NCBI RefSeq assembly: GCF_010731295.1
Contig: NZ_AP022579.1
Location: forward strand, 4,836,001 to 4,900,000
Direction: 5' to 3'
Source of the DNA: Mycolicibacterium boenickei
Lineage (GTDB): Bacteria > Actinomycetota > Actinomycetes > Mycobacteriales > Mycobacteriaceae
DNA length: 64,000 bases
The translations under genes and the position numbers were made by a program. The notes beneath the pieces are model-generated. The model was given only the letters and a program-made list of their open reading frames with translations, was not told where the DNA came from and did no database searches. Of this stretch, positions 50,914-60,393 are shown one piece after another (positions within the stretch are counted from its first letter, which is position 1; every line of letters starts with the position of its first letter).

Positions 50914-52182
50914 ATGCGAGTTCCAGGACGTGCCCCGTTGCGTCGGTCTGCGCTTGCCGCAGGGAGTTTGATCGCAGCCACCAGCCTGCTCCTCGCCGGC
51001 TGCGGCAGCCGGGCGAGCGAAACCGACGCAGCAAACGCCGCTTCCTGTGTGGACACCTCCGGCCCGAAGATCAAAGTCGGGTCGTTGAACTCGCTGTCAG
51101 GCACGATGGCCATTTCTGAGGTGACGGTGCGCGATGCGATCAAGCTCGCGGTCCAGGAGATCAACTCCAAGGGCGGAGTTCTGGGCAAACAGATCGAGCT
51201 GATCGGCGAGGACGGGGCCTCCGAGCCGACGGTGTTCGCCGAGAAGGCCGAGAAGCTGATCAGCAGCGACTGCGTGGCCGCGGTGTTCGGCGGCTGGACC
51301 TCGTCGAGCCGCAAGGCCATGCTGCCCGTGTTCGAGAGCGCCAATGCCCTGCTGTACTACCCCGTCCAGTACGAGGGTCTTGAGTCGAGCAAGAACATCT
51401 TCTACACCGGCGCCACCACCAACCAGCAGATCGTCCCGGCACTGGACTACCTCAAGGAGAAGGGCGTCAAGTCGCTCTATCTGGTGGGCAGTGACTATGT
51501 GTTCCCGCAGACCGCGAACCGGATCATCAAGGCCTACGCCAAGGAGAACGGCATCGAGATCAAGGGCGAGGACTACACCCCGCTTGGCTCGACCGACTTC
51601 TCCACCATCATCAACAAGGTCCGCAGCGCCGACGCCGACGCCGTGTTCAACACCCTCAACGGCGACTCAAATGTGGCGTTCTTCCGGGAGTACAAGAACG
51701 TCGGCCTGACGCCGCAGGAGATGCCCGTGGTCTCGGTCTCGATCGCCGAGGAAGAGGTCGGCGGGATCGGGGTGCAGAACGTCACCGGCCAACTCACCGC
51801 CTGGAACTACTACCAGACCATCGACACCCCGGTGAACAACGCCTTCGTCAAGGCCTACAAGGACTTCGTCAAGGATCCCAAGAAGCCCACCTCGGATCCG
51901 ATGGAAGCCGCCTACGTCTCGGTGTACCTGTGGAAGAACACCGTCGAGAAGGCGAAGTCGTTCGAGGTGGCGGCGATTCAGGACAACGCCGACGGTGTCA
52001 GCTTCGACGCCCCGGAGGGCAAGGTCACCATCGACGGCGAAAACCACCACATCACCAAGACCGCCAGGATCGGCGAGATCCGGCCCGACGGCCTGATCTA
52101 CACCATCTGGGAGTCCAAGGGGCCGATCGATCCGGATCCGTACCTGAAGTCCTACCCGTGGGCCGCGGGTCTGTCCGGCTGA
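50914..52182 (+). CDS. urtA: Urea ABC transporter, substrate-binding lipoprotein
   Basis: The 422-residue protein has a lipoprotein signal peptide with lipobox LLAGC (Cys30). The mature part is a periplasmic-binding-type fold: KIKVGSLNSLSGTMAISEV, followed by AAVFGGWTSSSRKAMLPVFE and the YPVQYEGLESSKNIFYTGAT segment characteristic of UrtA/FmdD rather than of branched-chain amino acid binding proteins. It captures urea and delivers it to UrtBC. It heads the five-gene urtABCDE operon. The upstream 236-base gap contains possible nitrogen-control sites. The following gene is 34 bases downstream. Confidence 0.95.
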   Translation: MRVPGRAPLRRSALAAGSLIAATSLLLAGCGSRASETDAANAASCVDTSGPKIKVGSLNSLSGTMAISEVTVRDAIKLAVQEINSKGGVLGKQIELIGEDGASEPTVFAEKAEKLISSDCVAAVFGGWTSSSRKAMLPVFESANALLYYPVQYEGLESSKNIFYTGATTNQQIVPALDYLKEKGVKSLYLVGSDYVFPQTANRIIKAYAKENGIEIKGEDYTPLGSTDFSTIINKVRSADADAVFNTLNGDSNVAFFREYKNVGLTPQEMPVVSVSIAEEEVGGIGVQNVTGQLTAWNYYQTIDTPVNNAFVKAYKDFVKDPKKPTSDPMEAAYVSVYLWKNTVEKAKSFEVAAIQDNADGVSFDAPEGKVTIDGENHHITKTARIGEIRPDGLIYTIWESKGPIDPDPYLKSYPWAAGLSG

Positions 52183-52216
52183 GAGACGAGCGAAGCGACG
52201 GGGAATCGAACACAGC

Positions 52217-53101
52217 ATGGACATCCTGATCGGCCAGCTGGCAACGGGATTGAGCCTCGGCTCAATCCTGTTGCTCGCCGCACTCGGCCTGTCCCTCACC
52301 TTCGGCCAGATGGGCGTCATCAACATGGCGCACGGCGAGTTCATCATGGCGGGCTGCTACACCGCCTACGTGGTGCAGCAGCTCATCACCAATGCCGGTG
52401 CCTCACTGCTGATCTCCCTTCTGGTCGGGTTCCTCGTCGGCGGCGCCATGGGCGCACTGTTGGAGGTGACCCTGATCCGGCGGATGTACCACCGTCCGCT
52501 GGACACCTTGCTGGTCACGTTCGGCGTCGGGCTGATCCTGCAACAGGTGGCCCGCGACATCTTCGGCGCTCCCGCAGTCAACGTCGTTGCCCCGGAATGG
52601 CTGTCCGGTGGCGTGGAGATACTCGGCGCCGTGGTGCCCAAGACGCGACTGTTCATCCTGGTGCTGGCCGTCGTGTGCGTGGCGGTGCTCGCGACGGTAC
52701 TCAAGACCAGCCCGATGGGGCGGCGCATCCGGGCAGTGGTCCAGAACCGGGATCTGGCCGAAACCAGCGGCATCTCGTCACGCCGAACCGACATCACCAC
52801 GTTCTTCATCGGGTCCGGGCTGGCCGCGGTGGCCGGCGTGGCACTGACGCTGATCGGCTCCACCAGCCCGACCATCGGCCAGAGCTTCCTGATCGATGCC
52901 TTCCTCGTGGTGGTGGTCGGCGGCCTCGGCCAGATCAAGGGCACCGTGATCGCGGCGCTGGCCCTCGGTTTCCTGAACTCGTTCATCGAATACAGCACCA
53001 CAGCGTCGCTGGCCAAGGTGATCGTGTTCGCCATCATCGTGATCTTCCTGCAGGTGCGCCCGCAGGGATTGTTCACGGTCCGGACCAGGAGTCTCGTATG
53101 A
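52217..53101 (+). CDS. urtB: Urea ABC transporter, permease UrtB
   Basis: The 294-residue permease has the LivH-like helix pattern, starting with GQLATGLSLGSILLLAALGLSLTFGQ and the conserved GVINMAHGEFIM loop that touches the ATPases. GTVIAALALGFLNS and the VFAIIVIFLQVRPQGLF end are typical of UrtB. It forms the membrane channel with UrtC. The stop overlaps the urtC start (ATGA), so the two are co-translated. Confidence 0.95.
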   Translation: MDILIGQLATGLSLGSILLLAALGLSLTFGQMGVINMAHGEFIMAGCYTAYVVQQLITNAGASLLISLLVGFLVGGAMGALLEVTLIRRMYHRPLDTLLVTFGVGLILQQVARDIFGAPAVNVVAPEWLSGGVEILGAVVPKTRLFILVLAVVCVAVLATVLKTSPMGRRIRAVVQNRDLAETSGISSRRTDITTFFIGSGLAAVAGVALTLIGSTSPTIGQSFLIDAFLVVVVGGLGQIKGTVIAALALGFLNSFIEYSTTASLAKVIVFAIIVIFLQVRPQGLFTVRTRSLV

Positions 53102-54219
53102 CCATTCTCGGCCGCTGGCAGACCTGGGCCGGATTCGGGATCGCGGCGATCGTGTTGTTCGGCCTGGCGCCGGCGCTCCTGTCGGACTTCCGGCTCAGCC
53201 TGCTCGGCAAGTTCCTGTGCTTCGCGATCGTGGCGGTGGGCATCGGATTGGCCTGGGGCCGTGGCGGAATGCTGGTGCTCGGGCAAGGCGTGTTCTTCGG
53301 CCTCGGTGGCTACATGATGGGGATGCACCTCAAGATCGCCGATGCCCAGATCCGCGGACACGACGTGCCCGACTTCATGCAGATCGCCGGAGTTCGGCAC
53401 CTGCCCGGCTATTGGGAGCCGTTCGCGTCCCCCGCGTTCGCACTGTTGGCAATCCTGTTGGTACCAACAGGAATCGCAGCCCTGCTGGGCTTCGGCGTGT
53501 TCAAGCGCCGGGTCAAGGGCGCGTACTTCGCGATCCTGTCGCAGGCGCTTGCCGCCGCGCTGGCGATCCTGCTCGTCGGCCAGACCAGTCTCGGCGGCAG
53601 CAACGGGCTGACCAATTTCCGGACCTTCTTCGGATTCAACCTCAACGATCCGGCCAACAAGCGGATGGTGTATTTCCTTGCGGCAGCGACGCTGTTGATC
53701 GTCGTCGCCCTGGTCCGTCAGCTGATGTACAGCCGCTACGGCGAGTTGCTGGTCGCCGTGCGCGACGGCGAGGAGCGCGTCCGGTTCCTGGGCTACGACC
53801 CGGCCAACATCAAGGTTGTCGCCTACACCCTGGCCGCGCTGTTCGCCAGCATCGCCGGTGCCCTGTTCGTGCCGATCGTCGGGTTCATCGCACCGTCGCA
53901 AGTCGGCATCGTGCCGTCCATCGCGTTCCTGATCGGCGTGGCGATCGGCGGGCGTACCACGCTGCTCGGCCCGGTCCTCGGCGCGATCGGCGTGGCCTGG
54001 GCGCAAACCCTGTTCTCCGAACGGTTTCCGTCCGGGTGGATCTACGCCCAGGGCCTGCTGTTCATCGTGGTGGTCGGGTTCTTCCCGGCCGGCCTGGCCG
54101 GACTCGGTGTGCTGCTGTCCCGGTGGCGGCGCAATCGGGTGAGCGGGCCGAGTGCCGAGGAATCCCAACCCCAGCCGGCTTCGGACACCGATACCGAGAA
54201 AGTAGGTGCCACATCGTGA
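53098..54219 (+). CDS. urtC: Urea ABC transporter, permease UrtC
   Basis: The 373-residue permease is LivM-like. It has GRGGMLVLGQGVFFGLGGYMMG near residue 55-76, YFAILSQALAAALAILLVGQTSLGGSNGLTNF (split over residues 142-173), and VAYTLAALFASIAGALFVPIVGFIAPSQVGI, all typical of UrtC. About 25 residues of charged tail follow the last helix. The ATG at 53098 overlaps the urtB stop, and the stop overlaps the urtD GTG. It pairs with UrtB and is driven by UrtD and UrtE. Confidence 0.95.
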   Translation: MTILGRWQTWAGFGIAAIVLFGLAPALLSDFRLSLLGKFLCFAIVAVGIGLAWGRGGMLVLGQGVFFGLGGYMMGMHLKIADAQIRGHDVPDFMQIAGVRHLPGYWEPFASPAFALLAILLVPTGIAALLGFGVFKRRVKGAYFAILSQALAAALAILLVGQTSLGGSNGLTNFRTFFGFNLNDPANKRMVYFLAAATLLIVVALVRQLMYSRYGELLVAVRDGEERVRFLGYDPANIKVVAYTLAALFASIAGALFVPIVGFIAPSQVGIVPSIAFLIGVAIGGRTTLLGPVLGAIGVAWAQTLFSERFPSGWIYAQGLLFIVVVGFFPAGLAGLGVLLSRWRRNRVSGPSAEESQPQPASDTDTEKVGATS

Positions 54220-55031
54220 CCGAAACCGAACAGGCCGCACAGACACCCGAGCCGGTGGCCGGCGGCAACGCCGGCATGGGTGCCGAGTATCTGGAAGTCC
54301 GCGGTCTCACAGTCGATTTCGATGGATTCAAGGCAGTCAGCGACGTCGACCTCACCCTGTTCCAGGGAGATCTGCGCTTCCTCATCGGACCCAACGGCGC
54401 GGGCAAGACGACGGTCATCGACGCGATCACCGGCCTGGTGGGGGCCACCGGCTCGGTGAACAAGTCGGGTGTGGAGCTGCTCGGCAAGCGGGTGCACCAG
54501 ATCGCCCGGCTGGGCGTCGGCCGGACGTTTCAGACCGCGAGCGTGTTCGAACAACTGTCGGTGTTGCAGAACCTCGACATCGCAGCGGGCGCCGGTCGCT
54601 CGCCGTGGACCCTGCTGCGCCGGCGACGCGGCGTCCTGCCCGCGATCGAGGAAGCCCTCGAAACCACCGGCCTCGCGGACCTCGCCGACAAACCCGCAGG
54701 CGTGCTGGCCCACGGCCAGAAGCAGTGGTTGGAGATCGGCATGCTGCTGGTGCAGAACGCCGATGTGCTGTTGCTCGACGAACCGGTGGCGGGGATGAGT
54801 CACGAGGAACGCGAGGAGACCGGGAACCTGCTGCGCCGCATCGGCGGAACTCGCACCGTGGTCGTCGTCGAACACGACATGGATTTCATGCGGGCGTTTG
54901 CGACCTCAGTGACGGTGCTGGCCCGCGGCCAGGTCATCGCCGAGGGCTCGGTGGCCGAGGTGCAGGCCAACCCCAAGGTCCAAGAGGTCTACCTCGGCAC
55001 TGCCGCGGCCGGCGCGGAAGGAATCGCCTGA
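54216..55031 (+). CDS. urtD: Urea ABC transporter, ATPase UrtD
   Basis: The 271-residue ATPase has Walker A GPNGAGKTT at 58-66, the family signature loop in the form LAHGQKQ (164-170, with Ala where LSGGQ or LSHGQ has Ser), Walker B LLLDEP at 185-190, and the EHDMDFM switch His. LAHGQKQWLEIGMLL and LLLDEPVAGMSHEE are typical of UrtD and LivG. A 20-residue polar N-terminus precedes the first strand. Its GTG start overlaps the urtC stop and its stop shares a base with urtE. Confidence 0.95.
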   Translation: MTETEQAAQTPEPVAGGNAGMGAEYLEVRGLTVDFDGFKAVSDVDLTLFQGDLRFLIGPNGAGKTTVIDAITGLVGATGSVNKSGVELLGKRVHQIARLGVGRTFQTASVFEQLSVLQNLDIAAGAGRSPWTLLRRRRGVLPAIEEALETTGLADLADKPAGVLAHGQKQWLEIGMLLVQNADVLLLDEPVAGMSHEEREETGNLLRRIGGTRTVVVVEHDMDFMRAFATSVTVLARGQVIAEGSVAEVQANPKVQEVYLGTAAAGAEGIA

Positions 55032-55723
55032 TGCTCGAACTGCTCGATGTCCGAACCGGTTACGGCCGATCCGAAGTGATCCACGGCGCGAGCATCGCGG
55101 TGCCGTCCGACGGCGTCGCCGCGGTGATGGGCCACAACGGCGCGGGCAAGACAACCCTGCTGCGAGCGGCCGTCGGGCTGCTCAAATGTACTGCGGGCAA
55201 GGTGCTTTTCGACGGTGAGGACATCACCCGGCTGCGCCCGAGTGCCCGGGTATCCCGCGGCCTGGCGTACGTGCCCCAGGGGCAGCAGTCCTTCGGCCAG
55301 CTGACCACCGCCGAGAACCTCCAGGTCGTGGCCGACGGGCGCAAGAACGGCAAGGCACTGATCGACGAGCAACTGGACCTGTTCCCGGCCCTCAAGGAGC
55401 TGCTCAACCGGCGGGCGGGCCTGCTCTCGGGCGGGCAGCGTCAGCAGCTCGCGATCGCCCGGGCACTGATCACGAGCCCCAGGTGCCTGATCCTCGACGA
55501 GCCCACCGAAGGGATCCAACCGTCGGTGGTGGCCGAGATCGAGGCCGCGATCACCTCCCTGACCGCACGGGGCGATCTAGGCGTGTTGCTGGTGGAGCAG
55601 CACATCGGATTCGCGCTGGAATCCGCTCAGCGCTACTACATCCTGGAAGCCGGCCGGATCACCTCCAGCGGATCCGGCGGCTCGACGTCAGAAGCCGACG
55701 TCCGCGCCGCCATGGCCATCTGA
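55031..55723 (+). CDS. urtE: Urea ABC transporter, ATPase UrtE
   Basis: The 230-residue ATPase has Walker A GHNGAGKTT at 34-42, signature LSGGQRQQ at 132-139, Walker B LILDEPTEGIQPS, and the switch region VEQHIGFAL. GIQPSVV after the Walker B aspartate is a UrtE hallmark. It pairs with UrtD as the energy-coupling heterodimer. The last gene of the urea operon, it is followed by a hairpin-forming repeat (55730-55798) that probably terminates transcription. Confidence 0.95.
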   Translation: MLELLDVRTGYGRSEVIHGASIAVPSDGVAAVMGHNGAGKTTLLRAAVGLLKCTAGKVLFDGEDITRLRPSARVSRGLAYVPQGQQSFGQLTTAENLQVVADGRKNGKALIDEQLDLFPALKELLNRRAGLLSGGQRQQLAIARALITSPRCLILDEPTEGIQPSVVAEIEAAITSLTARGDLGVLLVEQHIGFALESAQRYYILEAGRITSSGSGGSTSEADVRAAMAI

Positions 55724-55729
55724 TCCCCC

Positions 55730-55798
55730 TGCACCGCGACCGTGCGTGTCTGCGGCCCGACACACCGCCGAACGTCGGCATTTCCCGCACGCTCGCGG
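55730..55798. repeat. Hairpin repeat, copy A (after urtE)
   Basis: CCGCGACCGTGCG (55734-55746) pairs with CGCACGCTCGCGG (55786-55798) at 12 of 13 positions. Bases 55730-55768 recur in inverted orientation at 56405-56443 with 36 of 39 identities. It may act as a terminator for urtE and as one end of a repeat pair. Confidence 0.75.
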
Positions 55799-55821
55799 CA
55801 CACCACGGGCACACTTCGACG

Positions 55822-56370
55822 ATGACCCAACCCGCGCAGTACCGGGTCCTCGCCGATGTCGGCGGAACGGTGGTGGCCGAGCAGGGCCCACTCGTCGTCG
55901 TCATCGACCGGGGCACCGGCCCGCTCGCGACGACTGCCTTCGTCCTCGGCGTACTGGCAGTCGTGTTCGGCGGCTTCGGCGCGGTCACCCTCGGACTCGC
56001 GCTGGGTGGCCGAGGAGGTGGCGTACCCCCGGTGGTGAGCGCGGTGTTCCTCGCCGCCGGGCTGATTTTCGGCGCCGCGACGGCCGCCGCGGTGGGCCGG
56101 ATCAAGGCCGACAACAGACGACCGCTGACCGGCTACCGGCCCGTGGCCGTACTCGACAGAGCACGCGGGGTGCTCGCCGACGCCGACGGCGTAGTGCTGG
56201 CCCCGCTGTCCCACGTGCAGTTCGCCCGGCGCATGCAGCTGGGATCCAGCTCGCCCAAGCTCGTCGCCGTCACACCGAGCGGCGATCGGATCCTGAAGCG
56301 GGGCAACCCCTTCAACGGCGGGATCGGCAACCTCGACGCGGTCCTCACCGCGGCACTACATGGACGCTGA
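55822..56370 (+). CDS. Small membrane protein of unknown function between inverted repeats
   Basis: I do not recognise a family for this 182-residue protein. It has two membrane helices (about 36-62 and 66-90) with a charged N-terminus, then a soluble C-terminal half containing GYRPVAVLDRARGVLADADG and a KLVAVTPSGDRIL beta-type segment. The ATG at 55822 has no strong ribosome site. The gene stands alone, flanked by two copies of a palindromic repeat in opposite orientation. Its presence between urtE and hisS breaks the order found in related genomes as I recall it, which is compatible with insertion; codon use looks ordinary. Confidence 0.7.
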   Translation: MTQPAQYRVLADVGGTVVAEQGPLVVVIDRGTGPLATTAFVLGVLAVVFGGFGAVTLGLALGGRGGGVPPVVSAVFLAAGLIFGAATAAAVGRIKADNRRPLTGYRPVAVLDRARGVLADADGVVLAPLSHVQFARRMQLGSSSPKLVAVTPSGDRILKRGNPFNGGIGNLDAVLTAALHGR

Positions 56371-56372
56371 GC

Positions 56373-56443
56373 CCGCGTGAGCGTGCGCGAAGCGCTGCCG
56401 AAATGCGGCGTGTCGGGCAGCAGACACGCACGCTCGCGGTGCA
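56373..56443. repeat. Hairpin repeat, copy B (inverted relative to copy A)
   Basis: CCGCGTGAGCGTGCG (56373-56387) pairs imperfectly with CGCACGCTCGCGG (56427-56439). The 39 bases at 56405-56443 are the inverted counterpart of 55730-55768 with three mismatches. It lies between the convergent membrane protein and hisS genes and could terminate both. Confidence 0.75.
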
Positions 56444-56452
56444 AAGGGGCAG

Positions 56453-57718
56453 CTACCCGGCGAGGCGGGAAAGGACCTCGGCCACAACGGAATCGGCGGC
56501 GACGTCGACCTGCTCACCGGTGGCCAGATCCTTGAGCCCGACGGTGCCCGCCTCGATGTCGCGGTCACCGGCGACGAGCGCGTACTTGGCGCCCGATCGG
56601 TCTGCCGCCTTCATCGCGCCCTTGAGCCCGCGGTCGCCGTAGGCCAGGTCCACCCGCACCCCGCCGGCCCGCAGCCGCGCGGCCAGCTTGGCCAGCTCCA
56701 GCTTGGCGGCGTCGCCCAGCGGCACGCCGAACACCTCGACGCCGCCGACACCGGTCACGGACTTGCCCTCGGCCTGCAGGGCCAGCAGCGTGCGGTCGAC
56801 ACCGAGCCCGAAGCCGATGCCCGACACGTCCTGCCCGCCGAGCTGGCTCATCAGGCCGTCGTAGCGGCCACCGCCGCCGATGCCGGACTGCGCACCCAAC
56901 CCGTCGTGCACGAACTCGAAGGTGGTCTTGGTGTAGTAGTCCAACCCACGCACCATCCGCGGGTTGATCACGTACGGCACACCGAGTGCGTCGAGGTGCG
57001 CCTGCACCACCTCGAAGTGGGCCTTGGCACTGTCCGACAGGTGATCGAGCATCAGCGGCGCGTCGGCAGTCATCTCACGCACGTGGGGCCGCTTGTCGTC
57101 GAGCACCCGCAGCGGGTTGATCTCGGCGCGCCGCCGGGTTTCCTCGTCCAGGTCGAGCTTGAACAGGAAGGCCTGCAACAGCTCCCGGTACGCCGGACGG
57201 CAGGTGTCGTCGCCCAACGAGGTGAGCTCCAGGCGGAATCCGTCCAGACCCAGCGACCGGAACCCGGCGTCGGCGATCGCGATCACCTCGGCGTCCAGCG
57301 CCGGATCGTCGACCCCGATGGCCTCCACCCCGACCTGCTGCAGCTGGCGGTAGCGTCCGGCCTGCGGTCGCTCATAGCGGAAGAACGGCCCCGAGTAACA
57401 GAGCTTGACCGGCAGCGCGCCCCGGTCCAGCCGATGCTGGATCACCGCGCGGATCACTCCGGCGGTGCCCTCGGGCCGCAGGGTCACCGAACGATCACCC
57501 CGGTCGGCGAACGTGTACATCTCCTTGGACACCACATCGGTGGACTCCCCCACCCCGCGGGCGAACAGCGCGGTGTCCTCGAATATCGGCAGCTCGATGT
57601 CGCCGTACCCCGCCCGCCGCGCCGCGGTCAGCAGTCCGTCCCGAACCGCCACGAACTGCGCCGACTCCGGCGGTAGGTAGTCAGGCACGCCCTTGGGCGC
57701 CTGGAATGCAGATGTCAC
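56453..57718 (-). CDS. hisS: Histidyl-tRNA synthetase
   Basis: The 421-residue class II synthetase has the N-terminal [12 protein letters not shown], motif 2 [17 protein letters not shown] and [23 protein letters not shown], the HisA-type region [16 protein letters not shown], and motif 3 [12 protein letters not shown]-terminal anticodon-binding domain follows. It charges tRNA-His and is the Rv2580c homologue. Translation starts at GTG 57718, overlapping the MBL hydrolase stop by four bases, so the two are co-translated. Confidence 0.97.
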   Translation of the reverse strand: MTSAFQAPKGVPDYLPPESAQFVAVRDGLLTAARRAGYGDIELPIFEDTALFARGVGESTDVVSKEMYTFADRGDRSVTLRPEGTAGVIRAVIQHRLDRGALPVKLCYSGPFFRYERPQAGRYRQLQQVGVEAIGVDDPALDAEVIAIADAGFRSLGLDGFRLELTSLGDDTCRPAYRELLQAFLFKLDLDEETRRRAEINPLRVLDDKRPHVREMTADAPLMLDHLSDSAKAHFEVVQAHLDALGVPYVINPRMVRGLDYYTKTTFEFVHDGLGAQSGIGGGGRYDGLMSQLGGQDVSGIGFGLGVDRTLLALQAEGKSVTGVGGVEVFGVPLGDAAKLELAKLAARLRAGGVRVDLAYGDRGLKGAMKAADRSGAKYALVAGDRDIEAGTVGLKDLATGEQVDVAADSVVAEVLSRLAG

Positions 57719-58398
57719 AGAGTCAAACCTTCGAGAAACGGGTTGGTGCGGCGTTCGTGCCCGATGGTCGTGCGCGGGCCGTGTCCTGGTAATACCACGG
57801 TGTCGTCGTCGAGTACCAACAGCTTTGTCACGATCGAGGTGAGCAGGTCACGTCCGCTGCCGCCGGGCAGGTCGGTGCGGCCCACCGAGGACCGGAACAG
57901 CGTATCGCCCGTGAACACCGTGTCGGCGCCGGAGCCCGGGAAGGTGTCCTCCCCGGCGACCCGGAACACCACCGATCCCCTCGTGTGTCCCGGCGTGTGG
58001 TCGACGGTCACCGACACGCCGCCGAAGTCGAGGGTCTGGCCGTCACGGTCCAGCTCGACCAGCTGTTTGGGCTCGGAGAACAGCACACCGAACGCCAGCT
58101 GGGCCAGCCGGGGCCCGAATCCCTTGATCGGATCGGTCAGCATGAACCGGTCCTCGGGGTGGATGTACACCGGGCAGCCGTAGGTGTCGGCCACCTTCTG
58201 GGCCGACCACATGTGATCGACGTGACCGTGCGTCAGCAGGACCGCCGCCGGCGTCAGGCGGTTCTCGTCGAGAATGCGGCGCAGGCGGTCGGTGGCCCGC
58301 TGGCCCGGGTCGACCACCACCGCGTCGGCCCCTGGCCGCTCAGCCAGCACGTAGCAGTTGCATGCCAGCATCCCGGCCGGAAATCCGGTAATGAACAC
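57715..58398 (-). CDS. MBL-fold metallo-hydrolase (glyoxalase II-like, Rv2581c-type)
   Basis: The 227-residue metallo-beta-lactamase-fold protein has the metal motif THGHVDH at 56-62, [12 protein letters not shown] and FTGDTLF with the bridging Asp, and VVLPGHGP with the last His. This fits the glyoxalase II-like group; mycobacteria lack glutathione, so a thioester substrate other than S-lactoylglutathione (for example a mycothiol derivative) is likely. The start chosen is GTG 58398, just upstream of the first strand ([17 protein letters not shown]). It precedes hisS with a GTGA overlap and is divergent from ppiB. Confidence 0.9.
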   Translation of the reverse strand: MFITGFPAGMLACNCYVLAERPGADAVVVDPGQRATDRLRRILDENRLTPAAVLLTHGHVDHMWSAQKVADTYGCPVYIHPEDRFMLTDPIKGFGPRLAQLAFGVLFSEPKQLVELDRDGQTLDFGGVSVTVDHTPGHTRGSVVFRVAGEDTFPGSGADTVFTGDTLFRSSVGRTDLPGGSGRDLLTSIVTKLLVLDDDTVVLPGHGPRTTIGHERRTNPFLEGLTL

Positions 58399-58518
58399 GG
58401 CCCCAGTTTCCCACGGCCGCGCCGCCACCTGCGGTTCCCGCGGGTCGCAGACCCTGAGTCCAGGTCGGCCTGGCAGACTCGTCACCAATCCCGACCGCTC
58501 ACAAGGAGGACTGCTGCG

Positions 58519-59394
58519 GTGCCGACCAACCAAGAACGGCGTGAGACGGCCAAGCGCAAGCTGGAGGAACAGCTGGAGCGCCGTGCCGCCCAGGAACGCA
58601 AGCGACGCATCGTGACCATCGCCGGCACCGTCGTCGGGGCCATCGTCGTCATCGGCGCCGTCGTGGCCACGTTCGTGTTCACCAGCAAGGACTCGGGCAG
58701 CACCACCGCCTCGGCGGAGACCACCACCGCGACGTCGGGGGCGCCTGTCCAGCCCACCGCCGACGGGCAGCTGCCGGCCTTCGCCGCACCCGCCGACCTC
58801 GGCGCCAATTGCCAGTACCCGGCCGCGGCCGCTGCCAGCAAGCAGAACACCCCGCCGCACACCGGCAAGGTCCCGACCGACCCGGCCACCGTCAGCGTCA
58901 GCATGGTGACCACGCAGGGCAACATCGGGCTCCAGCTCGACAACGGCAAGGCCCCGTGCACGGTGAACAGCTTCGCGAGCCTGGCCGGGCAGAACTACTT
59001 CAACGACACCCCGTGCCACCGCCTGACCACGGGCGGTCTGTCGGTGCTGCAGTGCGGTGACCCGACCGGCCAGGGCACGGGCGGCCCCGGCTACCAGTTC
59101 GCCAACGAATACCCGACCAACCAGTTCCAGCCGGACGACCCGGCGCTGCAGAAGCCGGTGGTGTACCCGCGCGGCACGCTGGCCATGGCCAATGCCGGAC
59201 CGAACACCAACGGCAGCCAGTTCTTCCTGGTGTACCAGGACTCGCAGCTGCCTCCGAACTACACCGTGTTCGGCAAGATCGACGACACCGGCCTGGCCAC
59301 GCTCGACAAGATCGCCGCGGCCGGTGTCGCCGGCGGCGGACCGGACGGCAAGCCGGCACTCGATGTCCAGCTGAAGTCCGTGGCCCTGGACTAG
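58519..59394 (+). CDS. ppiB: Membrane-anchored cyclophilin-type peptidyl-prolyl isomerase
   Basis: The 291-residue protein has a basic, Glu-rich N-terminus, one membrane helix (about 31-53) and an extracytoplasmic cyclophilin domain. The domain has NSFASLAGQNYF, CHRLTTGG in place of the usual FHRV segment, QCGDPTGQGTGGPGYQF, and LAMANAGPNTNGSQFFLVY. The GSQFF core with Phe and Gln residues of the active site is intact. Two Cys in the domain probably form a disulfide outside the membrane. It is the Rv2582 homologue. GTG 58519 follows AAGGAGGA. A second cyclophilin gene starts 13 bases downstream. Confidence 0.95.
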   Translation: MPTNQERRETAKRKLEEQLERRAAQERKRRIVTIAGTVVGAIVVIGAVVATFVFTSKDSGSTTASAETTTATSGAPVQPTADGQLPAFAAPADLGANCQYPAAAAASKQNTPPHTGKVPTDPATVSVSMVTTQGNIGLQLDNGKAPCTVNSFASLAGQNYFNDTPCHRLTTGGLSVLQCGDPTGQGTGGPGYQFANEYPTNQFQPDDPALQKPVVYPRGTLAMANAGPNTNGSQFFLVYQDSQLPPNYTVFGKIDDTGLATLDKIAAAGVAGGGPDGKPALDVQLKSVALD

Positions 59395-59406
59395 GGCGGG
59401 AGCCAT

Positions 59407-60375
59407 TTGACTGTCCCGCCCCCGTACGGCGGCTACCCGGTGGGATATCCGGCTGGGTATCCCCCGTCTGCCCGCACCAACGGCATGGCGGTCGCGGCAC
59501 TGGTGTGCTCGGTCCTGTTCGCACCGCTTGGCATCCTGTTCGGGCACATCTCGCTCGCACAGCTCAAACGCAGCGGTGAGCAGGGCCGTGGCATCGCGAT
59601 CGCGGGCCTGATCATCGGGTACGCGATGACAGCCCTTTCGATCGTGGCGGTGGTGCTGATCGTGGTGCTCGGTCTCATCGTCGTCAAAGCCGCCGAGGAC
59701 ATGCCGCGCCACGATCGGTACCCGGCAGCGCAGGGCTCAAGCCGGCAACTGCCCGCGTTCGCGCCCCCGCCGAACCTCGGCGCCAACTGCCAGTACCCGG
59801 CCACGGCCGCGCCGGCAACCAGGCCGGCCACCCCGCCGCACTCCGGCACTGTGCCGACCGAACCGGCCACGGTGGAAGCCGGGATCGTCACCGATCGCGG
59901 CAGCATCGGACTCAACCTGGCCAATGGCAAGGCGCCGTGCACGGTGAACAACTTCGCCAGCCTGGCGTTCCAGGGATTCTTCGACGGCACCGAGTGTCAC
60001 CGGCTGACCACCGGAGCCCTCGCGGCGCTGCAATGCGGTGACCCCTCGGGCACCGGAACGGGTGGACCCGGTTACCGATTCCCCAACGAGTACCCGACCA
60101 ACCAGTACCGGCTCTCGGACCCCGCGGTGAAAGAACCCGTGGTCTATCCGCGCGGAACGGTGGCGATGGCCAACTCCGGGCCGGGAACCAACGGCAGCCA
60201 GTTCTTCCTGGTGTACGAAGATTCCCTGCTTCCGCCGACGTATACGGTGTTCGGCACCGTCGACAAGACCGGCCTGGCCACCCTCGACGCGATCGCCGAT
60301 GGCGGGGTAGCTGACGGAAGCGACGACGGCAAGCCCGCCACACCGGTGACAATCAAATCGGCAAGCGTGGGCTGA
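59407..60375 (+). CDS. DUF4190-cyclophilin fusion, tandem paralogue of the preceding gene
   Basis: The 322-residue protein has a GYP-rich N-terminus (YGGYPVGYPAGYPP), a DUF4190-type two-helix membrane segment (AVAALVCSVLFAPLGILFG and GIAIAGLIIGYAMTALSI), and a cyclophilin domain nearly parallel to that of the preceding gene: LGANCQYPA, CTVNNFASLAFQGFF, CHRLTTGALAALQCGDPSG, NGSQFFLVYEDS. The tandem pair is a local duplication with a changed membrane anchor. The TTG start at 59407 follows GCGGGAG. Likely role: folding of exported proteins at the outer face of the membrane. It is followed by a SecD-like gene. Confidence 0.92.
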   Translation: MTVPPPYGGYPVGYPAGYPPSARTNGMAVAALVCSVLFAPLGILFGHISLAQLKRSGEQGRGIAIAGLIIGYAMTALSIVAVVLIVVLGLIVVKAAEDMPRHDRYPAAQGSSRQLPAFAPPPNLGANCQYPATAAPATRPATPPHSGTVPTEPATVEAGIVTDRGSIGLNLANGKAPCTVNNFASLAFQGFFDGTECHRLTTGALAALQCGDPSGTGTGGPGYRFPNEYPTNQYRLSDPAVKEPVVYPRGTVAMANSGPGTNGSQFFLVYEDSLLPPTYTVFGTVDKTGLATLDAIADGGVADGSDDGKPATPVTIKSASVG

Positions 60376-60393
60376 GCCGACGAGGAGGTTGCG

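Noticed and set aside
52366..54246. Long minus-strand frame of 626 codons across urtB and urtC
   Set aside because: It overlaps two clear permease genes, has shadow-type composition and no motif.
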